NCBI RefSeq assembly: GCF_014269205.2
Contig: NZ_JABWRY020000002.1
Span: forward strand, 89,501-153,500
Direction of reading: 5' to 3'
Length of the DNA stretch: 64,000 bases
Source of the DNA: Pseudomonas kermanshahensis
GTDB lineage: Bacteria; Pseudomonadota; Gammaproteobacteria; Pseudomonadales; Pseudomonadaceae
The notes below the pieces were generated by a model. The model had not been told where the DNA came from. It was given only the letters and a program-made list of their open reading frames with translations, and did no database searches. Made by a program: the position numbers and the translations under genes. Shown piece after piece: positions 1 through 8,058 of this stretch; position 1 is the stretch's first letter; every line of letters begins with the position of its first letter.

Positions 1-1298
1 GCGCCACTCAGGCGCAGTTCCATGTGCCCAGGCTTGCCCAGGCTCACCAGGTTGATTTTCAACCGCGCCGCCTTGAAGGCCAGCTTGAGCAAGGTCAAGG
101 CAAAGCCCAGCAGTACGCCGGTCAGCAGGTCGGTGAAAATGATCGCCAAGGCCGTCGCCGCATAGGTGAACATCGGCATGCGGCCATACCGGCCCAACCC
201 ACGAAACGCCTTGAAGTCCACTAGCTTGATGCCGGTAAACACCAGCACACCCGCCAAACTCGCCACCGGGATCTGCTGCAGCACACTGCTCAACACCACG
301 ACAAACGCCAACAGCCACAAGCCATGGAAAATCGCCGAGGCTCGGGTCTGTGCGCCGGCCTGGACATTCGCCGAGCTGCGCACGATCACCCCGGTCATCG
401 GCAGGGCGCCGAGCACACCGCACAGCATGTTGCCGATGCCTTGGGCGGACAGTTCGCGGTCGAAGTCCGAGCGCTGGCCGCTGTGCATACGGTCCACCGC
501 GGCAGCCGACAACAGGGTCTCGGCACTGGCAATGAACGCCAGGGCGAATGCCGCCACCAGCAAGGTCGGGTCGGCCAGGTTCATCAGGTCATCCAGGCGG
601 ATCCAGTCGATGGCCTCGGAAAGGTCTGCCGGCACCTGCACCCGGTTCACCGGCAGCGCCAGCCACAGGCTGATAGCGGTCATCGCTGCTACGCCCAGCA
701 AGGCACCGGGCACGAACCGCAGCTGTTGCGGCCGCAAGCGCTCCCAGCCCCACATGATGGCGATGGTACCCAGCCCAAGTGCACCGGCTTGCCAGCCGGC
801 CCCCGCGCTTTCCAATGGCAGGGCTGCGGCCAGGGTTGCCGGAAACGCCAGCAGGTTCTGCATGCCCGAAGGCTGCGGCGCCGTGTCGAACATCACATGC
901 ACCTGCGACAGCACGATCAGCACACCAATACCCGCCAGCATGCCGTACACCACGGCCGGTGCCGTGACGCGGAACCAGCAGCCCAGGCGCAAGCGCCCCG
1001 CCAGCAATTGCAACAGCCCGGCCAGCAGCAGGATCGGCCCGAGCATGGCCACGCCGTGCTGGCGCACCAACTCGAACACCAGCACCGCCAAGCCGGCGGC
1101 AGGGCCACTGACCTGCAGCGGCGAGCCCGCCAGGAAGCCCACCACGACGCCACCGATGATACCGGTGATCAGGCCCTTGGCAGGCGGCATCCCCGAGGCG
1201 ATGGCGATGCCCATGCACAAGGGCAGGGCGACCAGAAATACCACCACCGACGCCAACAACTCTCGCGGCAAGGCCGCTTTCAACTGTGTCATGTTCAC
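1..1298 (-). CDS. SulP-family anion transporter (3' end outside window)
   Basis: This is an inner-membrane permease of the SulP family (sulfate, bicarbonate or related anions). The reading frame enters from the left edge, so the C-terminus, including most of any STAS domain, is missing. The N-terminus has the family pattern of hydrophobic helices with conserved glycines and prolines (LVALPLCMGIAIASGMPPAKG and QVSGPAAGLAVLV). I chose the GTG at 1298 because GGAG lies 7 nt upstream; an in-frame ATG follows at 1292. The carbonic anhydrase gene lies just upstream on the same strand. That pairing suggests bicarbonate rather than sulfate as substrate, but this is inference from context; the family alone does not fix the substrate. 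Confidence 0.9.
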   Translation of the reverse strand, partial: MNMTQLKAALPRELLASVVVFLVALPLCMGIAIASGMPPAKGLITGIIGGVVVGFLAGSPLQVSGPAAGLAVLVFELVRQHGVAMLGPILLLAGLLQLLAGRLRLGCWFRVTAPAVVYGMLAGIGVLIVLSQVHVMFDTAPQPSGMQNLLAFPATLAAALPLESAGAGWQAGALGLGTIAIMWGWERLRPQQLRFVPGALLGVAAMTAISLWLALPVNRVQVPADLSEAIDWIRLDDLMNLADPTLLVAAFALAFIASAETLLSAAAVDRMHSGQRSDFDRELSAQGIGNMLCGVLGALPMTGVIVRSSANVQAGAQTRASAIFHGLWLLAFVVVLSSVLQQIPVASLAGVLVFTGIKLVDFKAFRGLGRYGRMPMFTYAATALAIIFTDLLTGVLLGFALTLLKLAFKAARLKINLVSLGKPGHMELRLSG

Positions 1299-1490
1299 CG
1301 TGTTTCTCCATTTGTCTGTTGCACGGCCATTCCTCTGGCCGTGAGCACGTTGGCCCCTGAAAGACGCGCAGGCGCGGGCCGCCAGCGAGCATGCCGGCAA
1401 GGCAATCAGGGAATTCAAGGCAGCCGAAGGCCGCGCCACACCCCTACAGGGTGCAGCCGGCTATCAAGGTTCTAGCGGTGGAAGGGTCGC

Positions 1491-2210
1491 TTAGTAGCGG
1501 CCTCTCGGGGTAGCGCAGGGGATCGGCTCGCCCGCAGCCAGGGGCAGGAAGCTGTCGCTGGCAGCGTCATAGGCTTCGATCTTGCTGGTCTCGATGTCGT
1601 AGACCCAACCATGGATATACAACTCACCCGCCGCCAGGCGCGAGGCGACCGAGGGGTGAGTGCGCAGGTGATGCAGCTGGGCGATGACGTTTTCTTTGGT
1701 CAGCACCTGCATGGTCTCGTGCTCGCTGCCGCAGGAGCAGTTGTTCTCGACCACGGTGCGTGCCACTTCGGCATGGCGCAGCCAGGCGGAAACCGTCGGC
1801 ATCTTGGTCAGCGATTGCGGGTTGAGTACCGCACGCATCGCGCCGCAGTCCGAGTGGCCGCAGACGATGATGTGGTGTACACCCAGTGCCAGTACCGCGT
1901 ATTCGATGGCGCTGGAGACGCCGCCGTTCATCTGACCATACGGGGGCACCACGTTGCCGACGTTACGGGTCACGAACAGGTCGCCTGGCGAGCTTTGGGT
2001 AATCAGCTCGGGGACGATGCGCGAGTCGGCACAGGTGATGAACATGGCGCGTGGCGTTTGCGCGGTGGCGAGCTTCTTGAACAGCTCTTGCTGCTCGGGG
2101 AAGACGTCATGGTGAAAGCGCAGAAAGCCGTCGACGATGTGCTTCAGGGCGGCATCGGCGCTCTCGGCGGGTACATCCGGAACGACCTTGGATGGGTCCT
2201 TGACGGGCAT
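1491..2210 (-). CDS. can: Beta-class carbonic anhydrase
   Basis: A cytoplasmic zinc enzyme of 239 residues that interconverts CO2 and bicarbonate. The family signature is complete: Cys60, Asp62 and Arg64 in CADSR, and His119 and Cys122 in GHSDCGAM, giving the Cys-His-Cys zinc site and the Asp-Arg dyad. The ATG at 2210 is preceded by AGAGGATG. It is the first gene of a probable two-gene unit with the downstream SulP permease, with about 190 nt between them, so it may convert or supply the transported bicarbonate. A remote alternative reading is the cyanate-operon paralogue cynT, but no cynS or cynR is nearby. Confidence 0.95.
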   Translation of the reverse strand: MPVKDPSKVVPDVPAESADAALKHIVDGFLRFHHDVFPEQQELFKKLATAQTPRAMFITCADSRIVPELITQSSPGDLFVTRNVGNVVPPYGQMNGGVSSAIEYAVLALGVHHIIVCGHSDCGAMRAVLNPQSLTKMPTVSAWLRHAEVARTVVENNCSCGSEHETMQVLTKENVIAQLHHLRTHPSVASRLAAGELYIHGWVYDIETSKIEAYDAASDSFLPLAAGEPIPCATPRGRY

Positions 2211-2434
2211 GATTCATCCTCTTGACGGTGTGAAGGTAAGTCCATTTTACCGGTGAAAGATTCAGGCTATGCAGGGATTTAGATGACGCGCACAGGCCAC
2301 AGATCACAGTCTTCGTTGACTGATTGCCTACGCTAGCGGGGAAAACTTAACTGAAACTTAATTCGGAGGCTCTAGAACAGGCGTTCCAGATAGGTAAGGC
2401 GGGATTTGAATAATAGCAAAAAAACATCAATTGC
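2211..2434. promoter_or_regulatory. Leader region upstream of carbonic anhydrase
   Basis: About 220 bp without a supported gene, lying between the carbonic anhydrase start and an inverted repeat. It is visibly more AT-rich than the flanking genes (runs such as GCAAAAAAAC and CTTAATTC). It must hold the carbonic anhydrase promoter on the minus strand, but I cannot place a convincing -35/-10 pair by eye. Confidence 0.4.
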
Positions 2435-2478
2435 CTAGTACCATTACTGTAATTATTCACTTGGATTAGTGGTACTAG
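2435..2478. repeat. Perfect 9-bp inverted repeat, 26-bp loop
   Basis: CTAGTACCA at 2435-2443 pairs with TGGTACTAG at 2470-2478. The loop is AT-rich. It lies between the carbonic anhydrase promoter region and the REP pair that closes the T4SS block. It could be an operator, a terminator stem or the scar of a mobile-element border; nothing in the sequence decides between these. Confidence 0.5.
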
Positions 2479-2485
2479 GGTTACC

Positions 2486-2580
2486 TGTAGGAGCAGCCTT
2501 GTGCTGCGAAGAGGCCAGTAGCCTGCAATGGATGTTTGGTGCGGCTACCGGCCTCTTCGCAGCGCAAGGCTGCTCCTACA
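2486..2580. repeat. REP pair (REPIN-like long hairpin) after traF
   Basis: Two arms of 31 bp, 2486-2516 and 2550-2580, are inverted copies of each other with one mismatch. The outer sequence is the Pseudomonas REP-type TGTAGGAGCAGCCTTG. The element begins 23 nt beyond the traF stop, so in RNA it would form a strong hairpin at the 3' end of the 17.7-kb T4SS transcript. It probably protects the 3' end or aids termination. Confidence 0.8.
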
Positions 2581-2602
2581 ACGGCTCGATCGAGCGGCTG
2601 GG

Positions 2603-3142
2603 TTACAACGGCGTTTTTCGCCAAACCAGCCAAGGCTCGACCACCTCGTCCAATTGCGCTTGCGGCACGGCCCCGAAATAACGGCCATCGAACGACAAGC
2701 GGCTGTAATCGGAGAGCATCAGCACCTCGTCGCTGCCCAAGCGGAAGTGCGCCAACGGTGGCTGCGGCATGGGGCGGCCACTGGGGTCTTGCTGCAACGG
2801 CTGGCTAGGCACCTGCAACTGCCCGTTGACCCTGACCCCCTCGGCAGTGATCTGCACGTCGTCACCCGATACCGCGACCAGCCGCTTGAGCAGGTGCATG
2901 TATCCCCCAGGGCAGGTTCCCCCAGCCAGGTAGCCGCGCGCGTGCGCTAGCTGAAACACAGCCTCCTGCGGCGGGCAAAACATCACCAGGTCGCCTTTTT
3001 CCGGTGCCTTGTCGACCACCCAGTAAATGCCCGGCGGAAAACTGCTGGTGACGTTGAGCCGCGCGCCGCCCCACAGCACCAGCGGCACTGCGCAAAACGC
3101 CAGAATGGCCACGACAGCGGCCACGCTCAACGGCCGTTTCAT
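2603..3142 (-). CDS. traF: TraF-type conjugation peptidase (S26 family), pilin maturation
   Basis: A membrane-anchored serine peptidase of 179 residues. In RP4, TraF trims the TrbC prepilin and joins its ends into a cyclic pilin. An N-terminal membrane helix (residues 7-24) precedes the catalytic region. The nucleophile is Ser34 in SFPPGIY, the SxPxG pattern of this branch, and the general base is Lys86 in HLLKRLVAV, giving the Ser-Lys dyad of the S26C group. The start overlaps the traG stop by 4 nt (ATGA), indicating translational coupling. It is the last gene of the T4SS block. Its natural substrate is the trbC product encoded at the other end of the cluster. Confidence 0.93.
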   Translation of the reverse strand: MKRPLSVAAVVAILAFCAVPLVLWGGARLNVTSSFPPGIYWVVDKAPEKGDLVMFCPPQEAVFQLAHARGYLAGGTCPGGYMHLLKRLVAVSGDDVQITAEGVRVNGQLQVPSQPLQQDPSGRPMPQPPLAHFRLGSDEVLMLSDYSRLSFDGRYFGAVPQAQLDEVVEPWLVWRKTPL

Positions 3143-4962
3143 GCCGGCAACTCGATGGTGCGGTCGCTTTCACGCGGTGCCGGCACCTTGGCGCGGGCCA
3201 AGAAGACCGGGTCCTGGAAGTACAGCGGTTGCTTGCCATAAAACGCCGGGTAGCCTGCGCAATACACCACCATGTCGCCGGCTTCCTGGATATTGCCCTG
3301 GCCATCCTTGCGTGGGCCTGGCATGCGCAGGGCCTCGTCGGTGGTCAGCAGCGGTCGCTGCACTTCCTGAAGGGTGCGCGACACCTGGCCCAGCAATGCG
3401 CTGGAACGTCGCCCGCTGGTGGTCACCTGCTCTTTGACGATGGTGGTCTGCCCGGTGAGCTTGGACAGGTGCTCCGCCGTTTCCACCCGGTTTGGCGGGT
3501 AGGCGTTCTGGATGTGGCAGTTGGAGGTGATGCTCTCGTTCTGCCCGTAGAACTCCTGCAACTGCGACAAATCTTGGATGATCAGGTAGCACTTGATGCC
3601 ATAACCGGCCACGAAAGCCAGCGACTCCTGCATGATGTCCAGCTTGCCCAGGCTCGGGAACTCGTCGAGCATCATCAGCAGCCGGTGCTTGTAGTGCGCC
3701 TTGGGCCGGCCGTCCTCGAAGTCCATCTTGTCGGCCAGCAAGCGCACGATCATGTTCACCAGGATGCGCACCAAGGGGCGCAAGCGCGCCTTGTCGTTGG
3801 GCTGGGTGATGATGAACAGGCTGACCGGGTCGTCGTGGTTCATCAGGTCGCGGATCTTGAACTCCGAGCGGCTCACGTTGCGCGCCACGATCGGGTCACG
3901 GAACAGCGACAGGTACGATTTGGCGGTCGACAGCACCGAGCCGGCCTCTTCGGCAGGCCGGTCGAGCATGTCACGTGCAGCCGACCCCACCAGCGGGTGG
4001 TTTTCGCCATCGAGGTGGCCGTAGTGGGTCATTTCCGCCCACAGCTCGCTGATTGGCCGCGACGGGTCGGCGAGCATGGCGTCCAGCGCCGGCAGGCTGG
4101 CGACACCACCTTCGTCCTGCGAGCGGTAGCACAGGTGCAGGATGCAACCCACCAGCATCGCCTGCGAGGTCTTCTGCCAGTGGTCGTTGAGGCCCTTGCC
4201 GTCCGGGTCGACGATCAGCGTGGCCAAGTTCTGCACATCGCCCACTTCAAACTCGGTGCCCAGGCGGATTTCTTCCAGCGGGTTCCAGCCCACGCAGCCA
4301 TTGGCGGTGGCCGGCTCGAAACGCAATACCCGGTTGCCCGCATGCTGCTGGCGCCAGCCAGCGGTGAGCGCCCAGAGTTCGCCCTTGAGGTCGGTGATCA
4401 CCGCGCTGTGCTTCCACGACAGCAACGTCGGAATCACCAGGCCAACGCCCTTGCCGCTGCGCGTCGGGGCGAAGGTGAGGATGTGCTCCGGGCCGTTGTG
4501 GCGCAGGTAATGCAGCTTGTTGCGCTTGTCCAGCCAGGCGCCTACGTACACGCCATCATCAGCCAACAGGCCGGCGCTCTCGATATCCTTGCGCTCGCCC
4601 CAACGCGCAGAGCCATGAAGGAACTGATTGGCCTTGGAGCTGTTGCTGCTGATCATGCGGATCACGACCATCGCCATCATGCCGACGCCGCTGACCAGAA
4701 CCCCCAGGGACCCGGCGCGCAGCAGGGTGTCCTGGTACTGATCGGACCAGTTGGCGGCCCATACCAGAATCATCCATGGGGCGTAGACGCCATTCAGGTT
4801 GGCCCCCAACGCCGCATGGTTATTGAACAGGTAGGCGAAGTACTGGGTGGCAGTAGCCAGGCCGGCCAGCAGGCAGAAAATGGCCAGGATGGCCTGCCCC
4901 GTGTTGCCGCCACTGCGCTGGCCGCCGCGGATCTGCGGGCCCACAGCGTTGTTATGTTTCAT
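3139..4962 (-). CDS. traG: VirD4/TraG-type T4SS coupling ATPase
   Basis: The coupling protein selects substrates and feeds them to the secretion channel at the inner membrane. The 607-residue protein has N-terminal membrane helices (about 24-46 and 84-103), a Walker A motif APTRSGKG at about 165-172 and a Walker B motif LLMMLDEF at 428-435, followed by the conserved SLGKLDIMQ and IIQDLSQLQ segments. GGAG is 7 nt before the ATG at 4962. It precedes traF as in the RP4 Tra1 region. A coupling protein kept without a relaxase in the same cluster suggests it recruits a protein substrate, or a relaxase encoded elsewhere. Confidence 0.96.
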   Translation of the reverse strand: MKHNNAVGPQIRGGQRSGGNTGQAILAIFCLLAGLATATQYFAYLFNNHAALGANLNGVYAPWMILVWAANWSDQYQDTLLRAGSLGVLVSGVGMMAMVVIRMISSNSSKANQFLHGSARWGERKDIESAGLLADDGVYVGAWLDKRNKLHYLRHNGPEHILTFAPTRSGKGVGLVIPTLLSWKHSAVITDLKGELWALTAGWRQQHAGNRVLRFEPATANGCVGWNPLEEIRLGTEFEVGDVQNLATLIVDPDGKGLNDHWQKTSQAMLVGCILHLCYRSQDEGGVASLPALDAMLADPSRPISELWAEMTHYGHLDGENHPLVGSAARDMLDRPAEEAGSVLSTAKSYLSLFRDPIVARNVSRSEFKIRDLMNHDDPVSLFIITQPNDKARLRPLVRILVNMIVRLLADKMDFEDGRPKAHYKHRLLMMLDEFPSLGKLDIMQESLAFVAGYGIKCYLIIQDLSQLQEFYGQNESITSNCHIQNAYPPNRVETAEHLSKLTGQTTIVKEQVTTSGRRSSALLGQVSRTLQEVQRPLLTTDEALRMPGPRKDGQGNIQEAGDMVVYCAGYPAFYGKQPLYFQDPVFLARAKVPAPRESDRTIELPA

Positions 4963-5007
4963 GGGTTCGCTCCGTGAACGAAAGGATGGGATAGGGAAGG
5001 TGCTGGT

Positions 5008-5562
5008 TCATGGCGAGGTTGTGCGCGAACGCCCGATGTCCTGGGCCTGGGTACGCCGCTGCGCCTCAGAAAGCGTGCGCTCGGCCTGACGCTGCAAGCT
5101 CCATTGCTCGACCAGCTCTGGCTGCTCGGCGCGCAGTTGGCGCACCGCCAACTCCTCGATGCGTGGGGTGTACAGGCCCATGCCGTGGTGCAGCTCCTGC
5201 ACCCGCTCCAGGCGGCCTTGCAACTGCTGCAGCCGCGCCTGGCAACGCTGGTTGCCCTGCTCCCAGGCGGCGCGGGTGGAGGGCAGGGCCAGCCAGCCCG
5301 GGCGCGAGGCCTGGTTCTGCTGCAATTGCGCCTGTTGGCGGTCCAGCATGGCCTCCAGGCGCTGCTCCAGGGCCCCGGCCTGCTCGGCCTTTTGCTCGAC
5401 GCATTCGCCAAGGGCCTGGTTGTAGCGTGCTTGCACCGGGCTGGCGTCCAGCAGCGCGGTCTGCTCGGCGGCCAGCGCCTGAGCTTGCGCCTCCAATGCC
5501 TGCCCGGCATCGTCGAGCGGCGGCTTGGGCGGTTTAGGCTCGTTCATGGGCATCTGCTTCAT
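5008..5562 (-). CDS. Coiled-coil protein of unknown function in T4SS operon
   Basis: I do not recognise this 184-residue protein. It starts with a proline-rich stretch (MNEPKPPKPPLDD) and continues as a highly charged, Gln/Glu/Ala/Leu-rich region predicted to be almost entirely helical coiled coil, without signal peptide or membrane segment. The ATG at 5562 overlaps the stop of the upstream traX-like gene as ATGA, so I prefer it to a longer frame reaching 5610. Its place between the pilin-modifying gene and traG suggests a cytoplasmic accessory factor, perhaps an adaptor or chaperone for the coupling protein. That role is inference only. Confidence 0.8.
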   Translation of the reverse strand: MKQMPMNEPKPPKPPLDDAGQALEAQAQALAAEQTALLDASPVQARYNQALGECVEQKAEQAGALEQRLEAMLDRQQAQLQQNQASRPGWLALPSTRAAWEQGNQRCQARLQQLQGRLERVQELHHGMGLYTPRIEELAVRQLRAEQPELVEQWSLQRQAERTLSEAQRRTQAQDIGRSRTTSP

Positions 5563-6278
5563 ATCAGGAAGAGGTATCCGGCCTTGGCCATTGGGATGCG
5601 AATCAGCCACAGCGCCAGCAGGTGCAGCGGGTAATAGGCGTAGAACAGCCAGCGCCAGCGCGGCAGGTCAGGCCTGACCCAGCGGGCGGCCAGCAGCACC
5701 GGCAACGCGGCCAGCGCCCAGGCATTGCCGTTGATCGGCGTTAACGCCGCAAGTGCAAGCACGGCCCCCACAGCAGCCAGCAGGTTCGGGCGCCGCACGT
5801 ACCAACCCACACACAGCCCCAGCAGCACGGCCGGCCACCAGAATTCGACCCAGGCACCGCCCACGACCACCACCAGTAACGCCAGCCCCCAGAACAGCGG
5901 CCGCCCTTGCGCAGCACGGTCGCAGGCCTCGGTCGCCAGGGTAATCACCAGCAACGTGAAGAGGATGTTCAGCGGGTAGCCGCCGTACAGCAGCCCTCCA
6001 AGGGCAATGAACGGCGGCGTCGCCAACACCCCAAACAGAAACAGGCGCAGCGCAGTGCGCCGGTAAGCACCGTTTTCCACTGTTCCCGGCCGCGCCAGGT
6101 TGTACGCCAGCACGACCACGAACAGCGGCATCGCCAAGCGCCCTGCCTCGAACAAGTAAGGCAAGGTCTCGTTGAACAGGTACTTGTTCACGTGGTCGCC
6201 GGTCATCAGCAACAGCGCCAGCCACTTCAGCGCTTCTACCGTACCGTCGGCGAGTTGCAGGCGCGGCATCGAAATCAC
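5559..6278 (-). CDS. trbP: TraX/TrbP-family integral membrane protein
   Basis: A multi-pass membrane protein of about 239 residues in the TraX family. The F-plasmid member N-acetylates pilin; the RP4 counterpart is TrbP. The family opening is visible (ALKWLALLLMTGDHVNKYLF), followed by about eight hydrophobic helices and a C-terminal aromatic-rich segment (LFYAYYPLHLLALW). The start is a GTG at 6278 overlapping the stop of the upstream lipase gene as GTGA; an ATG three codons later (6269) is possible. Its overlap with the upstream and downstream genes makes it an integral member of the operon. Confidence 0.88.
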   Translation of the reverse strand: MISMPRLQLADGTVEALKWLALLLMTGDHVNKYLFNETLPYLFEAGRLAMPLFVVVLAYNLARPGTVENGAYRRTALRLFLFGVLATPPFIALGGLLYGGYPLNILFTLLVITLATEACDRAAQGRPLFWGLALLVVVVGGAWVEFWWPAVLLGLCVGWYVRRPNLLAAVGAVLALAALTPINGNAWALAALPVLLAARWVRPDLPRWRWLFYAYYPLHLLALWLIRIPMAKAGYLFLI

Positions 6279-7990
6279 CGACGCATCGCCTGAGAAAGCC
6301 CGGTATCGAGCTCCAGCTTCGGCGCCACATCACGGGCCAGGTCGCCGATGCCTTTCTCGTGGACGATCGCCGTGCTCTTGCCTACCTGGAAGTTGCGGCT
6401 CGGGTCGACGTCACGGCGGTCATGAATGACGAACTGGTCGGTCTGGCCGACCTTCTGCAGGATGTGGTGCTCGTCCATGTCGACGACCATCCCGCTGACG
6501 GCCTTGCGCCCACTCTCCGAGGCTTCACCGATGCTGGCCGACGGGTTCAGGCCGCGGGCTTTGTCTTCCATGGCCTTGAACGAGTCGCTGCGCTGCTGGG
6601 CCTGCGGGTCTTGCTGCTGGGCCTGCGGGTCTTGCTGCTGGCCCTGCTTGGCGCCCTCAGGGACTGGCACCGCTTGCAGGTTCAGGCTCTCGATATAACC
6701 AGCGCTGGGCCGTGAAGCCTTAAGCTCGCCAGACAGCGTAGCCACTTGCTGCTGTGAAGTGGCGGCCCTTTCCGACATGAGCTCGGCATACAGCCCTTTG
6801 CCCTCTTCTATCGCCTGCTCGCGCGTGTCAATGCCCAGGAAGCGTTTCGAAGCGGACAAGGCATCTTGCCCCAGCGATTTAAGACGATCACCGATCCCCT
6901 CAACGGCTCTGGAAACGCTGTTGCGGCTAAGCCGATCATCGTTCTCGAAGATTACCCCGCGGCCATTGGTCTCGTGATCGAAGGGGCGAGCCTGGCGGTC
7001 AAAGACGTTGATCATGCCGCGTTCCATCGGGAAGGGCATATTGTCCACTGTCTGGAACGAGCCATCCGCGTTGCGGCTGAACGCGTTCTCACCCTTCAAC
7101 AGGCGCGAGTCGATGAGCGCTTGCTCAACTTTCTCCGGGCTTTTGATCAACGTGTTGTACTGCTCGATGCGCTGAACATCCTCCTGCTGCATCGGCTTCA
7201 TTTCTATACCGGCCGACTGCAGGCGATCGTGCATCACCGCCAATGGCCCGGCTGCCAGCACATCGTCCTTGTAACCACCGCCGACCTGCGAATGCGCGCC
7301 GGCAAACTTCAACTCCTCGATGCGCGAGTTGTCGTCGTTACGCAGGGCACTGGTCAGGGGGAACGTGTCGCGGTACTCGTTCATCGCCACCAGGTGGGTG
7401 GTCGAATCGATGTTCTTGCTGATCTCCAGGTTCTTGCCCAGATGGGTATCGGTATTCGACAAACCGTCAGTGGCGACCGTGTCGAAGATACCCAGCTTGT
7501 TGACGTGCGCCTGGCCTGGGGGAATCAAGTATTCCCCGGTCGCTTTGCCCTGGTCATCGAGTTTGGGGACGCCACGTTCGATGAACTCGTTGGCCAAGGC
7601 GCGGGACTGCGATGCACCGCGGCTGAAGCCGACAATGTTGACGTCGATCTGCTGGTCCGGGTACTTGTTGTGAAAGGCCACGATGGAGTCGTAGGCCTGG
7701 TCGATACGCTCCTGGGCACCCCGGCCGGTTGCGCCTTCGAGCAGCGAACGCCCGCTGGTACTGGATTGGCTGCCAACACCATCGAAGTAGATCTTCTCCG
7801 ATTGGCCGGAGCGCTCCTTGGCGTCGTACTGCTGCGGTTCATGCCCCGAATTGCGCGCCAGGTTGGTACCTTTGGCGGTGTCCAGGTCATACAGGCGGGC
7901 AACGTTGGTCTGCGTGCCTTCAGGTGTATTCAGGTCTTTATTGTTACCGGTGCCGTCGAAGTACACCGTAAAACGCATTGCATCGCTCAT
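6275..7990 (-). CDS. DUF2235 (Tle1-like) alpha/beta hydrolase with KfrB-like C-terminal domain
   Basis: A 571-residue protein in two parts. Residues 5-240 match the DUF2235 hydrolase domain of Tle1-type T6SS phospholipases. It opens with YFDGTGNN and has a nucleophile elbow GFSRG (Ser123), an acid in IFDTV (Asp170) and a histidine in FAGAHSQVGGGY (His233), so the triad looks intact. A helical middle and a Gln-rich linker (about 450-467) lead to residues 495-550, which resemble the KfrB domain of IncP-plasmid proteins (SGMVVDMDEHHILQKVG, then VIHDRR). There is no signal peptide. It lies inside the trb operon between trbN and trbP. I infer a lipase cargo of this T4SS; the KfrB assignment is from pattern memory and is less certain than the hydrolase. 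Confidence 0.87.
   Translation of the reverse strand: MSDAMRFTVYFDGTGNNKDLNTPEGTQTNVARLYDLDTAKGTNLARNSGHEPQQYDAKERSGQSEKIYFDGVGSQSSTSGRSLLEGATGRGAQERIDQAYDSIVAFHNKYPDQQIDVNIVGFSRGASQSRALANEFIERGVPKLDDQGKATGEYLIPPGQAHVNKLGIFDTVATDGLSNTDTHLGKNLEISKNIDSTTHLVAMNEYRDTFPLTSALRNDDNSRIEELKFAGAHSQVGGGYKDDVLAAGPLAVMHDRLQSAGIEMKPMQQEDVQRIEQYNTLIKSPEKVEQALIDSRLLKGENAFSRNADGSFQTVDNMPFPMERGMINVFDRQARPFDHETNGRGVIFENDDRLSRNSVSRAVEGIGDRLKSLGQDALSASKRFLGIDTREQAIEEGKGLYAELMSERAATSQQQVATLSGELKASRPSAGYIESLNLQAVPVPEGAKQGQQQDPQAQQQDPQAQQRSDSFKAMEDKARGLNPSASIGEASESGRKAVSGMVVDMDEHHILQKVGQTDQFVIHDRRDVDPSRNFQVGKSTAIVHEKGIGDLARDVAPKLELDTGLSQAMRR
6592..6641 (-). repeat. 21-bp in-frame tandem repeat in the lipase linker
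   Basis: Two full copies (6592-6612 and 6613-6633) and an 8-bp partial copy of a 21-bp unit encode repeated QQDPQAQ heptapeptides in the linker between the hydrolase and KfrB-like domains. The length is a multiple of three, so copy-number change would keep the frame. This is the type of tract expected to vary in length between strains. Confidence 0.85.
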
Positions 7991-8058
7991 TTCATATCCC
8001 TATGGATCATCCCGCCGCCAGGACAGGACGAACGCTCCAAGACATTCTCGAACCCGTA

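Noticed and set aside
166..1475. Plus-strand frames of about 390 residues opposite the SulP gene
   Set aside because: The minus strand encodes a clear SulP membrane protein; the plus-strand translations are Ala/Arg/His-rich shadows typical of GC-rich antisense.
3229..4977. 582-codon plus-strand frame opposite traG
   Set aside because: Antisense shadow of a coupling protein with intact Walker motifs; His/Val/Gln-rich and without homology.
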